A stretch of 14,816 nucleotides of DNA, from contig JAKABK010000014.1 of assembly GCA_021796905.1 (NCBI GenBank), positions 1 to 14,816 of the forward strand, in the 5' to 3' direction. The notes under the pieces were generated by a model that saw nothing but the letters and a program-made list of their open reading frames with translations, did not search any database and was not told where the DNA came from. The position numbers and the translations under genes are program-made. Shown here one piece after another: positions 1 to 6,665 of this stretch (position 1 is its first letter; each line of letters begins with the position of its first letter). This DNA comes from Actinomycetes bacterium (GTDB lineage Bacteria; Actinomycetota; Acidimicrobiia; Acidimicrobiales; Palsa-688).

Positions 1-44
1 AGCGGTCCCCCGTCGACAGCCGCCCCGACGCCCGAACCGGTCAT
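1..44 (-). CDS. Possible start of a divergent gene, cut by the window edge
   Basis: On the minus strand an ATG at 44 is preceded by a strong purine-rich ribosome binding site (GGAGG, about five bases before the ATG). The frame then stays open to the window edge, giving 14 codons beginning MTGSGVGAAVDGG. Nothing can be said about function from so few residues. Against it, GC-rich DNA leaves frames open by chance and the peptide is low in complexity. It would be divergently oriented from the DMT transporter gene, with about 220 bases between them. This is a guess based mainly on the ribosome binding site. Confidence 0.25.
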   Translation of the reverse strand, partial: MTGSGVGAAVDGGP

Positions 45-211
45 GTCCCCCTCCCCGACCGCCCCGGGGCCGCCACAGCTCCGGGGCTCGCCACCGAAGC
101 TAGCGGCGCCCCGACGGGCGCGGAATGTGTCATCGGCCACGCCGCCCCGGCACCTGCCCGACCACGACGACCCGGGGTGCCGGTCGCGGTGTCGAGCGGC
201 GCTGCTGCAGG

Positions 212-217
212 TACCAT
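212..217 (+). promoter_or_regulatory. Candidate -10 box upstream of the DMT transporter
   Basis: TACCAT matches the TAnnnT -10 pattern seen before three other starts in this window. GTG codons follow 6 bases (224) and 11 bases (229) downstream. The first opens a mini-ORF; the second is in frame with the transporter. No good -35 is visible around 189-194, where three of six bases match TTGACA. Confidence 0.4.
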
Positions 218-223
218 CGCCCG

Positions 224-271
224 GTGGAGTGCCTGGCCAGCCGGGTGGGATCGGGCCGGGCCGCCCGCTGA
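224..271 (+). CDS. Candidate leaderless 15-codon upstream ORF
   Basis: A GTG at 224, six bases after the TACCAT box, opens a 15-codon frame (VECLASRVGSGRAAR). It stops at TGA 269-271, and the last base of that stop is the first base of the transporter ATG, a TGATG junction. Such overlaps usually mean translational coupling. The peptide could therefore be a leader that delivers ribosomes to a gene with only a weak Shine-Dalgarno sequence. It contains one cysteine and three arginines. The alternative is that it is chance, and that the transporter starts at the in-frame GTG 229 or uses ATG 271 directly. No experimental support is visible. Confidence 0.25.
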   Translation: MECLASRVGSGRAAR

Positions 272-1209
272 TGGTCCTAGCAGCGGTGGTCGCTCTCGCC
301 GCCGCCGCCACCTACGCCCTGGCGACCGCCCTGCTCCACCGCTCGGCCGAGCTGGTCGACACCGCCACGGGTCGGCGGGCCGAGCGCCGCCCGGATGTCG
401 CCGGGACGGGCCGCCGGGACGAGGGCCGCCCGGACCGTGCCGGCATCGGCCGTTTCGTCGCCGGCAACGTCCGCCACCCGCTGTGGATCGTCGGGATGGT
501 CACCGAGTCGGTCGGCTTCGCGCTGCACGCGGTGGCGCTGCACTCCGGGCCGATCACCCTGGTCCAGCCGCTGCTCGTCACCGGGTTGATCTTCGCGCTG
601 CCGGTCCGTCAACTGATCGAGCGCCGCCGTCCCGACGCCGTCGAGATCGCCTGGGCGACCCTGCTCGCCGGAGGCCTGGCAGTGTTCCTCCTGTCGGCCA
701 CGCCAGGTCACGGTCCCGCCGGCGCCCCCGACACGGTGCCGACGATCGTCACCGTCGTGGTCGTCGGTGCCGGCATGCTCGGCGCCGGGGTGGTCGGCGT
801 CCGCTCGAGCTCGAAGCTCGCCGCCCCGGTGCTCGGCTTCGGTGCCGGCCTCGGCTTCGCCGCCGTGGCCGGGCTCCTCAAGGTGGTGACCACCGAGCTC
901 GGACGCCACGGTCTCGTCGCGCTCACCGAATGGCCGTTCTGGGCCCTGTTCCCCTCCGGGCTCGGCGGTCTGCTGCTCAACCAGCTCGCCTTCCGGGTGG
1001 CGCCGCTTCGCGCCAGTCTCCCCACGCTGTCGACCGTCGACCCGCTCGCGAGCATCCTGATCGGGGTGGCGGTCTTCGACGAGCCGTTCGCGCACGCCGC
1101 GAGCTCGATCGCCGGCGAGATCGTCGGCCTGGTGCTGATCGTCGGGCCGATCATCGCCCTCACCCGCCGCGACCCGCACCGGCCCGAGACGGCGACCCTC
1201 ACCGACTAG
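271..1209 (+). CDS. DMT-superfamily (EamA-like) membrane transporter
   Basis: A 312-residue integral membrane protein with roughly nine hydrophobic segments, the size and layout of drug/metabolite transporter superfamily proteins. The first helix starts immediately at the chosen ATG (MVLAAVVALAAAATY). A charged Arg/Asp-rich loop at about 30-62 separates it from the second helix. The segment around SGPITLVQPLLVTGLIFALP resembles the second and third helices of EamA-type permeases, and LSTVDPLASILIGVAVFDEP resembles their conserved late region. Substrate is unknown and cannot be read from sequence. An in-frame GTG at 229 is an alternative start. The gene stands alone on the plus strand and converges on qcrB. 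I am confident of a DMT-like permease but not of the subfamily. Confidence 0.72.
   Translation: MVLAAVVALAAAATYALATALLHRSAELVDTATGRRAERRPDVAGTGRRDEGRPDRAGIGRFVAGNVRHPLWIVGMVTESVGFALHAVALHSGPITLVQPLLVTGLIFALPVRQLIERRRPDAVEIAWATLLAGGLAVFLLSATPGHGPAGAPDTVPTIVTVVVVGAGMLGAGVVGVRSSSKLAAPVLGFGAGLGFAAVAGLLKVVTTELGRHGLVALTEWPFWALFPSGLGGLLLNQLAFRVAPLRASLPTLSTVDPLASILIGVAVFDEPFAHAASSIAGEIVGLVLIVGPIIALTRRDPHRPETATLTD
367..444 (+). repeat. Imperfect 39-base tandem repeat inside the transporter gene
   Basis: Two back-to-back 13-residue units, TGRRAERRPDVAG (residues 33-45) and TGRRDEGRPDRAG (46-58), form the charged loop after helix 1. Ten of 13 residues are identical. The loop carries many arginines, consistent with a cytosolic position. 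It probably arose by local duplication. Confidence 0.75.
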
Positions 1210-1226
1210 CCCGGGATGGGCCCGGG
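1210..1226 (+). terminator. GC-only hairpin directly after the transporter stop
   Basis: CCCGGG at 1210-1215 can pair with CCCGGG at 1221-1226 around a five-base loop, starting one base after the TAG stop. No T-tract follows, so it is at best a terminator or 3'-end stabiliser of the U-less kind often suggested in high-GC actinobacteria. The same bases are also a near-tandem repeat of an 11-base unit. Confidence 0.3.
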
Positions 1227-1330
1227 ATGGCCCGGCGCAGCTCCGTGTGGCCAGGCGTACCCCGGTACCGGCCGGGTCGCCCGCCTGCCGGGGACCCGAG
1301 CGACCGTCGGCCCCGACCGGCTGGTCCGGC
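1227..1330. other. Intergenic gap between convergent transporter and qcrB
   Basis: About 100 bases with no supported gene. They contain a perfect 10-base palindrome, CCGGTACCGG, at 1262-1271. There is also a CCCCGG/CCGGGG inverted pair around it that could fold as a hairpin serving either converging transcript. No T-run is present. Confidence 0.4.
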
Positions 1331-2917
1331 TCAGCCCTCCGGGTCGCCGCCCGGTGGGGTCCCCTCGCCGGCCGCCCCGGAGGGCACCGCTGCGACATCC
1401 CCACCGGCGACACCGTTGCCGTGACCGTCGCTGTTGCGGTGACCGTTTCCGGCCCGGTGGTCGACCGGGACGTCGCCGGCGTGGGTCGGGTGGTCCCCGC
1501 CGTGGTCGTCGCCGAGGGTGTGGTACGCCCCGTCGCTACCCCGGACGATGATCCCGCCGATCGGTTTCTTGATGATCATGTTCCCGGTCCGCTGCAACTG
1601 GATGCAGGCCCGGTAGGCGATCAGGAAGGCGACGACCGGACCGACGAACACGAGGATCTGGAGGATCTCGATGATCAGCTCGTAGCTGATGTGCCAGTCG
1701 TTGCCGAGCACGTCCGAGCCGCTAGCGAGGGTGAGGACCGAGAAGAAGGTGAGCGCGGCGCAACCGACCGCTGTGCGGAACGGTTTGTCCCGTGGACGGT
1801 CGAGGAGGTTGTGGGCGACGTGGTCCTTGTAGATCTTGGCGTCGATGATCGGCCAGGCGTACATCACCCCGAAGAGGATCCCGGGGATCAGGATGCCCGG
1901 GAAGAACGGGTTGGCGATCTCGTAGCCGAAGGAGCGGAACTCCCAGTGGGGGAACAGCCGCAGCGACCCGTCCAACCAGCCGACGTACCAGTCGGGCTGC
2001 GACGCGGCGGAGTCGTTGTAGGGCTGGTACGGGCCGTACAGCCAGATCGGGTTGATCTGGACCAGGCCGCCGAGGCCGAGCAGCACCCCGGCGGTGAGGA
2101 ACAGCATCGCCCCGCCCTTGAGCATGTACTGGGGGAAGAAGCGGCTGCCCCTGATGTTGGTCTCGGTCTTGCCCGGCCCGGGGAAGTCGGTGTGCTTCTG
2201 GCGCCACAGGATGGCGAGGTGCGCCGAGAGCAGCCCGACGAGCAGGGCGGGGAAGAGGAACTCGTGGAGCACGAACAGCCGGGGGATGAGCGAGGTCCCG
2301 GGGAAGGGCCCACCCCACAGCTCGAAGGCCAGCTTGGTGCCGATCAGGGGGATCGACTCGATGATCGAGTAGACCACCCGGAGCCCGGTTCCCGACAGCA
2401 GGTCGTCGGGCAGCGAGTAGCCGCTGAAACCCTCGAGCATCACCGCGGTGAGCAGGGTGAGCCCGATGGTCCAGTTGACCTCCCGGGGCTTGCGGAACGC
2501 TCCGGTGAAGAACACCCGGCACATGTGGAAAGCGATCGCCGCCATGAACACCACCGCCGCCCAGGGGTGGGTCTGGCGCATGATCAGCCCGAAGCGGACG
2601 TGGAAGGAGATGTTGATGACCGAGGCGTACGCCTCCGACATCCGCTGGCCGTCGAGGGGGGCGTAGGAGCCGTGGTAGACGATCACCTGCGACGAGGGAA
2701 CGTAGAACAGCGCCAGGTAGACGCCGGTGACGATCAGCACCACGAAGCAGTACATGGCGATCTCACCGACCATGAACGACCAGTGGTCGGGGAAGATCTT
2801 GTCCATCGCGCTGCGCAGGAACGGCGACGAGCCGAACCGGTCGTCGATGTAGTCGGTGCCGGCCTTGGCGAGCGACTGTCGCTTCTCGGCGGCGAGCCGC
2901 TGCTCGGTGGTGCTCAC
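1331..2917 (-). CDS. qcrB: Cytochrome bcc complex, cytochrome b subunit QcrB
   Basis: Membrane cytochrome b of the menaquinol:cytochrome c oxidoreductase, carrying hemes bL and bH and both quinone sites; 528 residues, in the usual actinobacterial range. Heme ligand pairs are His117/His131 (13 residues between) and His218/His233 (14 between). The Qo motif is PDWY (308-311), the actinobacterial variant of PEWY. The segment FFTGAFRKPRE follows the second heme His as in mycobacterial QcrB. About eight helices are present, plus one or more extra C-terminal helices. The GTG start overlaps the qcrA stop as GTGA, so translation is coupled; start choice is supported by the N-terminal alignment (STTEQRL, then SPFLRSAMDKIFPDHWSFM). 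The last 70 residues are hydrophilic, with seven histidines between 466 and 499, which is unusual. Confidence 0.97.
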   Translation of the reverse strand: MSTTEQRLAAEKRQSLAKAGTDYIDDRFGSSPFLRSAMDKIFPDHWSFMVGEIAMYCFVVLIVTGVYLALFYVPSSQVIVYHGSYAPLDGQRMSEAYASVINISFHVRFGLIMRQTHPWAAVVFMAAIAFHMCRVFFTGAFRKPREVNWTIGLTLLTAVMLEGFSGYSLPDDLLSGTGLRVVYSIIESIPLIGTKLAFELWGGPFPGTSLIPRLFVLHEFLFPALLVGLLSAHLAILWRQKHTDFPGPGKTETNIRGSRFFPQYMLKGGAMLFLTAGVLLGLGGLVQINPIWLYGPYQPYNDSAASQPDWYVGWLDGSLRLFPHWEFRSFGYEIANPFFPGILIPGILFGVMYAWPIIDAKIYKDHVAHNLLDRPRDKPFRTAVGCAALTFFSVLTLASGSDVLGNDWHISYELIIEILQILVFVGPVVAFLIAYRACIQLQRTGNMIIKKPIGGIIVRGSDGAYHTLGDDHGGDHPTHAGDVPVDHRAGNGHRNSDGHGNGVAGGDVAAVPSGAAGEGTPPGGDPEG

Positions 2918-4029
2918 GAGTACCTCACGGCGGCGCCGGTGTTGGGGTTGACCCGGATCGGCCGGTTCCAGTATCCCGGACCGACCGGCTCGTTGAAGTC
3001 GCTGCGGGCGATGATGTAACCCTCGGCGTCGACGGCGAGGGGCAGCTGGGCGAGGTTGCGGGGCGCCGGCCCGAAGATCGGCTTGCAGTCCTCGAGGACC
3101 CGGAAGGTCGACTGGTGGCACGGGCAGATCAGCTCGTGGGCCGACCAGTTGTAGAGGCTGACCGGGCAGCCGGCGTGGGTGCAGATCTTCGAGAAGCCGA
3201 CGATGCAGCTCTGGCTGCCGACCGCACCGATGTGCCAGTCCTTGCGGTCCGGGCGGACCTCGAAGGGGGCTGAGGCCAGGTTGATCAGCACCACCGATGA
3301 CTGGGCCATCGCCGGTGACCCGGGGTCCTCCCCGGTGTCGGGGAACACGGTGAGCACCCCGTTGGCCTCGATGTCGCCGGGTCTCACCGGGCTCCCGTCC
3401 TCGCTGACCGCCCGGATCCCCCGCCGCCAGGCGGTGACCGCGAACTGGCCGTCGACCGCGGGACCGAGCGAGGCGAGCGGGAACAGCAGCGAGATCCCGA
3501 AGACGGTCAGCACCCCGCCGAGCATCTTGGCCAGGAACGGTCTGCGGGCCATCGGCTCCAGGCCCCGCCCGAGGGACTGGACCGCGAGACGCCGGTCGGA
3601 CTCCTCCGAGACGTGGGTGAGCCCGCCCCGGGAGGCGATGACGTCGTGACCGGGCAGCAGGTCCCGGGCCCACAGCACGAAACCGACCCCGAGCCCACCG
3701 AAACCGAGGGCGAACAAGCCCCCTTCGACCTGGGGCTGACCGCCCGCTACGTACACCCAGGCCAGACCGATCCCGCACAGCAGGGTGACCGACCAGCACG
3801 CCGCGACCCGCAGCTCGGCCCGCCGGGCGCCGCGCTCGTCGTCCTCGTAACGCCAGTGCATGTCGTTCTGGCCGTGGGGGACGTCGTCGGGCCAGGGGGC
3901 GCCGTGCTCGATGCCGTAGTGGCGCGGGTCCTCGAGGTACTCCTCGCTCCCGGGGAGGAGCGAGGCCGGTAGGTCGCCGTCGGCCCCGTCGGAGCCGGGG
4001 AGGTGGTGGGTTCCCTCGGTGGTGGTCAT
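2914..4029 (-). CDS. qcrA: Cytochrome bcc complex, Rieske iron-sulfur subunit QcrA
   Basis: Holds the 2Fe-2S cluster that takes electrons from quinol and passes them to the cytochrome c subunit; 371 residues. The cluster motifs CTHAGC (283-288) and CPCHQS (302-307) supply ligands Cys283, His285, Cys302 and His305, with Cys288-Cys304 as the standard disulfide. Three hydrophobic helices lie at about 74-95, 102-121 and 168-190, the actinobacterial arrangement. A twin-arginine-like motif, ARRPFLAK (161-168), precedes the third helix; in Streptomyces that helix is known to be inserted by Tat. The ATG start overlaps the qcrC stop as ATGA, and the stop overlaps qcrB as GTGA. Two further cysteines, 275 and 315, flank the cluster segment and are not part of the usual motif. 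Confidence 0.97.
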   Translation of the reverse strand: MTTTEGTHHLPGSDGADGDLPASLLPGSEEYLEDPRHYGIEHGAPWPDDVPHGQNDMHWRYEDDERGARRAELRVAACWSVTLLCGIGLAWVYVAGGQPQVEGGLFALGFGGLGVGFVLWARDLLPGHDVIASRGGLTHVSEESDRRLAVQSLGRGLEPMARRPFLAKMLGGVLTVFGISLLFPLASLGPAVDGQFAVTAWRRGIRAVSEDGSPVRPGDIEANGVLTVFPDTGEDPGSPAMAQSSVVLINLASAPFEVRPDRKDWHIGAVGSQSCIVGFSKICTHAGCPVSLYNWSAHELICPCHQSTFRVLEDCKPIFGPAPRNLAQLPLAVDAEGYIIARSDFNEPVGPGYWNRPIRVNPNTGAAVRYS

Positions 4030-4922
4030 GCGCGGGTTCCGATCATGCGGGAGGCGAACAGGAGCAGGCCGAGGCCGGCGAGGATGCCGACGAAGCCCTC
4101 GGCGACCGGGCCGAACCCACTGACGGTGAGTCCCCCCCGGTCCGCCGGGTGGTGCAGGTACTCGACGTATTGGACCACCGCCGACAGCTGCTTCTCGTTC
4201 AGCTGGCCGGGACCGAAGCGGGGCATCGGCTGCGGCCCGACCCTCATCGCCTCGGCGACGACGAGCGGCGGCACGTTCTTCAGGCTCGGGACGATCATCC
4301 CGTTGGAGACGATCCCCCCCGCCCCGGTGATCTGGTGGCACTGGGAGCAGTTGAGGGCGAAGGTCTCCTGGCCGTAGGCGAGGGTGACGCAGTTGGGGTC
4401 GGTCCCCCCGTTGCCGGCCTGGTCACCGTGCACCGCTGCGATCCGGGGCTTGGAGCACAGCGGCAGGATCGACGGGATCCCCGGTCCCTGGAGCGTCGAG
4501 TGGTCGATGCGGGGGAGGTCCGCGATGTAGGAGACCAGGTCCTCGATCTGGGAGGTCGTGAAGTACGGGGTGTGCTGCTGGGCCTGGTCGCCGATGGTGT
4601 TGAGCGGCATGCGCCCGGTGATCAGGTAGAAGTCGGCGGCGGCCGCCCCGACATGCACCAGGGAGGGTACGTGCCTGGCGCCCTGGCCGACCCCGTCGAC
4701 GCCGTGGCAGGCGGAGCAGTGGACGTCGAAGAGGTACTGGCCCTGGGCGAGGACCTGCGGGTTCTGCGAGACGATCGGCTGGGTCGCCGAGGAGGTGGCC
4801 CCGAGACCGGCGAAGAACCCGAAGGCGACCGCTCCGACGGCGACGACGAGGACCGGGCCGGCGAGCAGGCGACGGCTCCGGCGACCGAAGCGGGCCACGA
4901 TGGCGGCTGGGAGACGATGCAT
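4026..4922 (-). CDS. qcrC: Cytochrome bcc complex, diheme cytochrome c subunit QcrC
   Basis: Membrane-anchored diheme cytochrome c that carries electrons from the Rieske protein directly to the aa3 oxidase, replacing soluble cytochrome c; 298 residues. An N-terminal anchor lies at about 20-42 after an arginine-rich start, and a C-terminal helix at about 270-292. The heme motifs are CSACH (69-73) and CSQCH (192-196), with likely axial methionines Met105 (GRMPL) and Met233 (PMPRF). An insert between the heme domains (about 140-180) carries two extra cysteines, Cys156 and Cys178. The ATG start has GAGGTAG about ten bases upstream. The gene is second in the ctaE-qcrCAB operon, 31 bases after ctaE, and overlaps qcrA by four bases. 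Confidence 0.96.
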   Translation of the reverse strand: MHRLPAAIVARFGRRSRRLLAGPVLVVAVGAVAFGFFAGLGATSSATQPIVSQNPQVLAQGQYLFDVHCSACHGVDGVGQGARHVPSLVHVGAAAADFYLITGRMPLNTIGDQAQQHTPYFTTSQIEDLVSYIADLPRIDHSTLQGPGIPSILPLCSKPRIAAVHGDQAGNGGTDPNCVTLAYGQETFALNCSQCHQITGAGGIVSNGMIVPSLKNVPPLVVAEAMRVGPQPMPRFGPGQLNEKQLSAVVQYVEYLHHPADRGGLTVSGFGPVAEGFVGILAGLGLLLFASRMIGTRA

Positions 4923-4953
4923 CGAGTGGGGCTACCTCGGGTTTCGGGGCGGG

Positions 4954-5577
4954 TCAGTGGCCGCGCAGGAGGAAGATCGACGCGTACAGGGCGATCCAGA
5001 CCACGTCGACGAAGTGCCAGTAGTAGGAGAGGAACTCGACCGCCGGGAGGGTGTGGTGCCCGAACTTCTTCGAGAACTTGGCCCGGGTGCCCATGAAGAC
5101 CATCCCGAGCAGCCCGCCGGCGACGTGGATGGCGTGGATCCCGGTGAGCACGTAGAAGCACGAGGTCCACGCGTCCTGCCAGATCGGGAAGTTGCGGCCG
5201 GCGTAGTCGGAGATCTGCATGCCGTCGAACAGGCAGCCGAGGGCGAAGGTGAGAGCGAGCCAGCCGAGGAAGCCGGTCTTGTCCCCCTTGGTGGTGCGGT
5301 GCACCCCCATCTGCATGGTGAACGACGAGACCACCAGGATGATCGTCGCCATCCCCACGGTCACGATGTCGACGTGGTCACCGCGGGTCGGCCAGTAGTA
5401 CGACGACGCCCGCAGGGTGTAGAAGGCGGCGAACAGGCCGCTGAAGAACATCAGTTCCGACGCCAACCACACGATCACCCCGACGTTGAGGAACGCCGGG
5501 CGGTAGTCGGCGGGGTTGACGGGGCGGACCGCCCCGGGGGGCAGGGCCGTGGCTTCACCGGTCGCGATCGCTGTCAC
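4954..5577 (-). CDS. ctaE: Cytochrome c oxidase (aa3) subunit III
   Basis: Subunit III of the heme-copper oxidase that reduces oxygen in the bcc-aa3 supercomplex; 207 residues with five helices (about 30-51, 70-90, 100-120, 140-163, 182-204), the short form lacking the first two helices of the mitochondrial protein. Family motifs visible are WLASELMFF (37-45, conserved Glu41), LTGIHAIHV (144-152) and EFLSYYWHFVDVVWI (181-195). I chose GTG 5577 because a -10-like TAGAAA lies eight bases upstream with no room for a normal leader; the frame extends a further 13 codons upstream, but that would run through the promoter. It leads the operon with qcrC, A and B. Oxidase subunits I and II (ctaD, ctaC) are not in this window. 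Confidence 0.95.
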   Translation of the reverse strand: MTAIATGEATALPPGAVRPVNPADYRPAFLNVGVIVWLASELMFFSGLFAAFYTLRASSYYWPTRGDHVDIVTVGMATIILVVSSFTMQMGVHRTTKGDKTGFLGWLALTFALGCLFDGMQISDYAGRNFPIWQDAWTSCFYVLTGIHAIHVAGGLLGMVFMGTRAKFSKKFGHHTLPAVEFLSYYWHFVDVVWIALYASIFLLRGH

Positions 5578-5585
5578 CGGCGCAC

Positions 5586-5591
5586 TTTCTA
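5586..5591 (-). promoter_or_regulatory. Candidate -10 box for leaderless ctaE-qcrCAB transcript
   Basis: On the minus strand TAGAAA is followed by eight bases and then the ctaE GTG at 5577, the spacing expected if transcription begins at the start codon. A TTGGGA at 5616-5611 could act as a -35 with a long 19-base spacer. This is the respiratory operon half of the 83-base divergent region 5578-5660. Confidence 0.5.
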
Positions 5592-5647
5592 CACGGTCGG
5601 GCCGGCCCGGTCCCAATCGGCGGGTCGGCGAGGGCCACCCCCGGGAG

Positions 5648-5653
5648 TACCGT
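5648..5653 (+). promoter_or_regulatory. Candidate -10 box for leaderless ctaG-ilvA transcript
   Basis: TACCGT ends seven bases before GTG 5661, so the predicted transcription start coincides with the start codon. No Shine-Dalgarno sequence is present. No convincing -35 is seen. The TACCGT itself contains a GTG (5652) in the same frame, but starting there would place the start inside the -10 box. Confidence 0.55.
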
Positions 5654-5660
5654 GAAGGCG

Positions 5661-6665
5661 GTGCTCGCGACGCTGCTGCCCGGCCTCCACGTCGTTGCCC
5701 TCGCCGTGCTCGCGCTCGCCGCCGGCTGGTACGCGAACCGGGTCGCGAGGCTCCGGTCGCTCGGCGGGACCTGGCCGCTCACCCGTACGCTTCTGTTCGC
5801 CGGCGCCCTCACCGTGATCGCGCTCGGGTCGGTGCCGGTCCTGCCCGGGTTCGCCGACCGCGCCGTGCAGGACCTGGCGTTGTTCCTCGTCGCACCGCCC
5901 CTGCTGGTCCTCTCCGGCCCGCTCAGCCTCGGGCTCGAGGCGGGGGGGAAAGGCGCCGGGCTCGCGCGCCGGGCGGTCACCGGGCGGGTCGCGGCGGTGG
6001 TGATGCACCCGGTCAGCGAGTGGGTGATCTACGGGACCGCCCTGCTCGGGTTGTACTTCACCCCCGAGTACCGTCTCGGCGCCGCCCATCCCGACCTGCG
6101 GCTGCTGATCGACTTGGAGCTGGTCGCGGTGGGATGGCTGTTCGCCTGGCCGCTCGCCGGTCCGGACCCCAAGCCCCGGCAGCTCGCGATCGGCTGGCGG
6201 ATCGTGACGGTGCTGCTCGGCACCGTCTACTTCTCGGTGCTCGGCCTCGCTATGCAGAGCCAGCACCGCCCGATCGCCCCTGGTGTGACGGTCAGGGCGA
6301 TGCACGCCGGCGGCGGGTACCTGTGGTCGTCGGCGGAGCTGCTGACGATCGCCGCGACCGTCGGGCTCGTCTGGCAGTGGCTGTTCGTCGACCTCGACCG
6401 GGCCCGGCGGGCCGACCGCTCCAACGCCGCCGAGGACGCCGCCCAGCTAGCGATCTGGCGGGCTGTTCGTCGGGAGGCCGGGCTCGCCGACGTCCGTGCC
6501 CGGGAGTCGGTGATCGCCCGGTCCCGACCGGCCGGGACCGGGCGCAGCGAGGAGGCCTTCGGGTCGGCTCGGGCCGCCCCTCGACGGCCCGCCGGCCCGC
6601 AGACCCCGTCGCTCCCCTCGGGCGAGGGGGCCCCCGGCCCTACCGCTCCGCCAGGACCGCGGTGA
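5661..6665 (+). CDS. ctaG: CtaG-like cytochrome c oxidase assembly protein (diverged)
   Basis: A polytopic membrane protein of 334 residues resembling the caa3-type CtaG family, which helps assemble the copper site of heme-copper oxidases. Signature-like segments are LFLVAPPLLVLSGPL (75-89), GWLFAWPLAGPDPKP (158-172) and GGGYLWSSAEL (217-227). Location beside ctaE-qcrCAB, on a divergent promoter, supports the role. Several histidines I would expect in this family appear replaced: Arg67 and Asp71 ahead of the APP motif, and Asp151 and Glu153 ahead of the GWLF motif. The last 65-70 residues (from about 265) are a Pro/Arg/Ala-rich hydrophilic tail. Start GTG 5661 is chosen from the leaderless-type promoter. 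The stop overlaps ilvA as GTGA. The family call is good; the copper function is uncertain. Confidence 0.78.
   Translation: MLATLLPGLHVVALAVLALAAGWYANRVARLRSLGGTWPLTRTLLFAGALTVIALGSVPVLPGFADRAVQDLALFLVAPPLLVLSGPLSLGLEAGGKGAGLARRAVTGRVAAVVMHPVSEWVIYGTALLGLYFTPEYRLGAAHPDLRLLIDLELVAVGWLFAWPLAGPDPKPRQLAIGWRIVTVLLGTVYFSVLGLAMQSQHRPIAPGVTVRAMHAGGGYLWSSAELLTIAATVGLVWQWLFVDLDRARRADRSNAAEDAAQLAIWRAVRREAGLADVRARESVIARSRPAGTGRSEEAFGSARAAPRRPAGPQTPSLPSGEGAPGPTAPPGPR

Noticed and set aside
1..223. Plus-strand coding sequence reaching the left edge
   Set aside because: Two plus frames are open here, but the translations are Pro/Ala/Arg-rich without any recognisable motif, and the strand has a promoter-like element at its end.
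1247..3019. Long plus-strand open frame of 590 codons opposite qcrB
   Set aside because: It is antisense to a clearly recognised cytochrome b. Its composition (Asp, Glu, Val and His rich, no hydrophobic core) is what the complement of a GC-rich gene gives.
5578..5616. Longer ctaE starting at 5616
   Set aside because: The extra 13 residues contain no family sequence and include the putative -10 box at 5586-5591.
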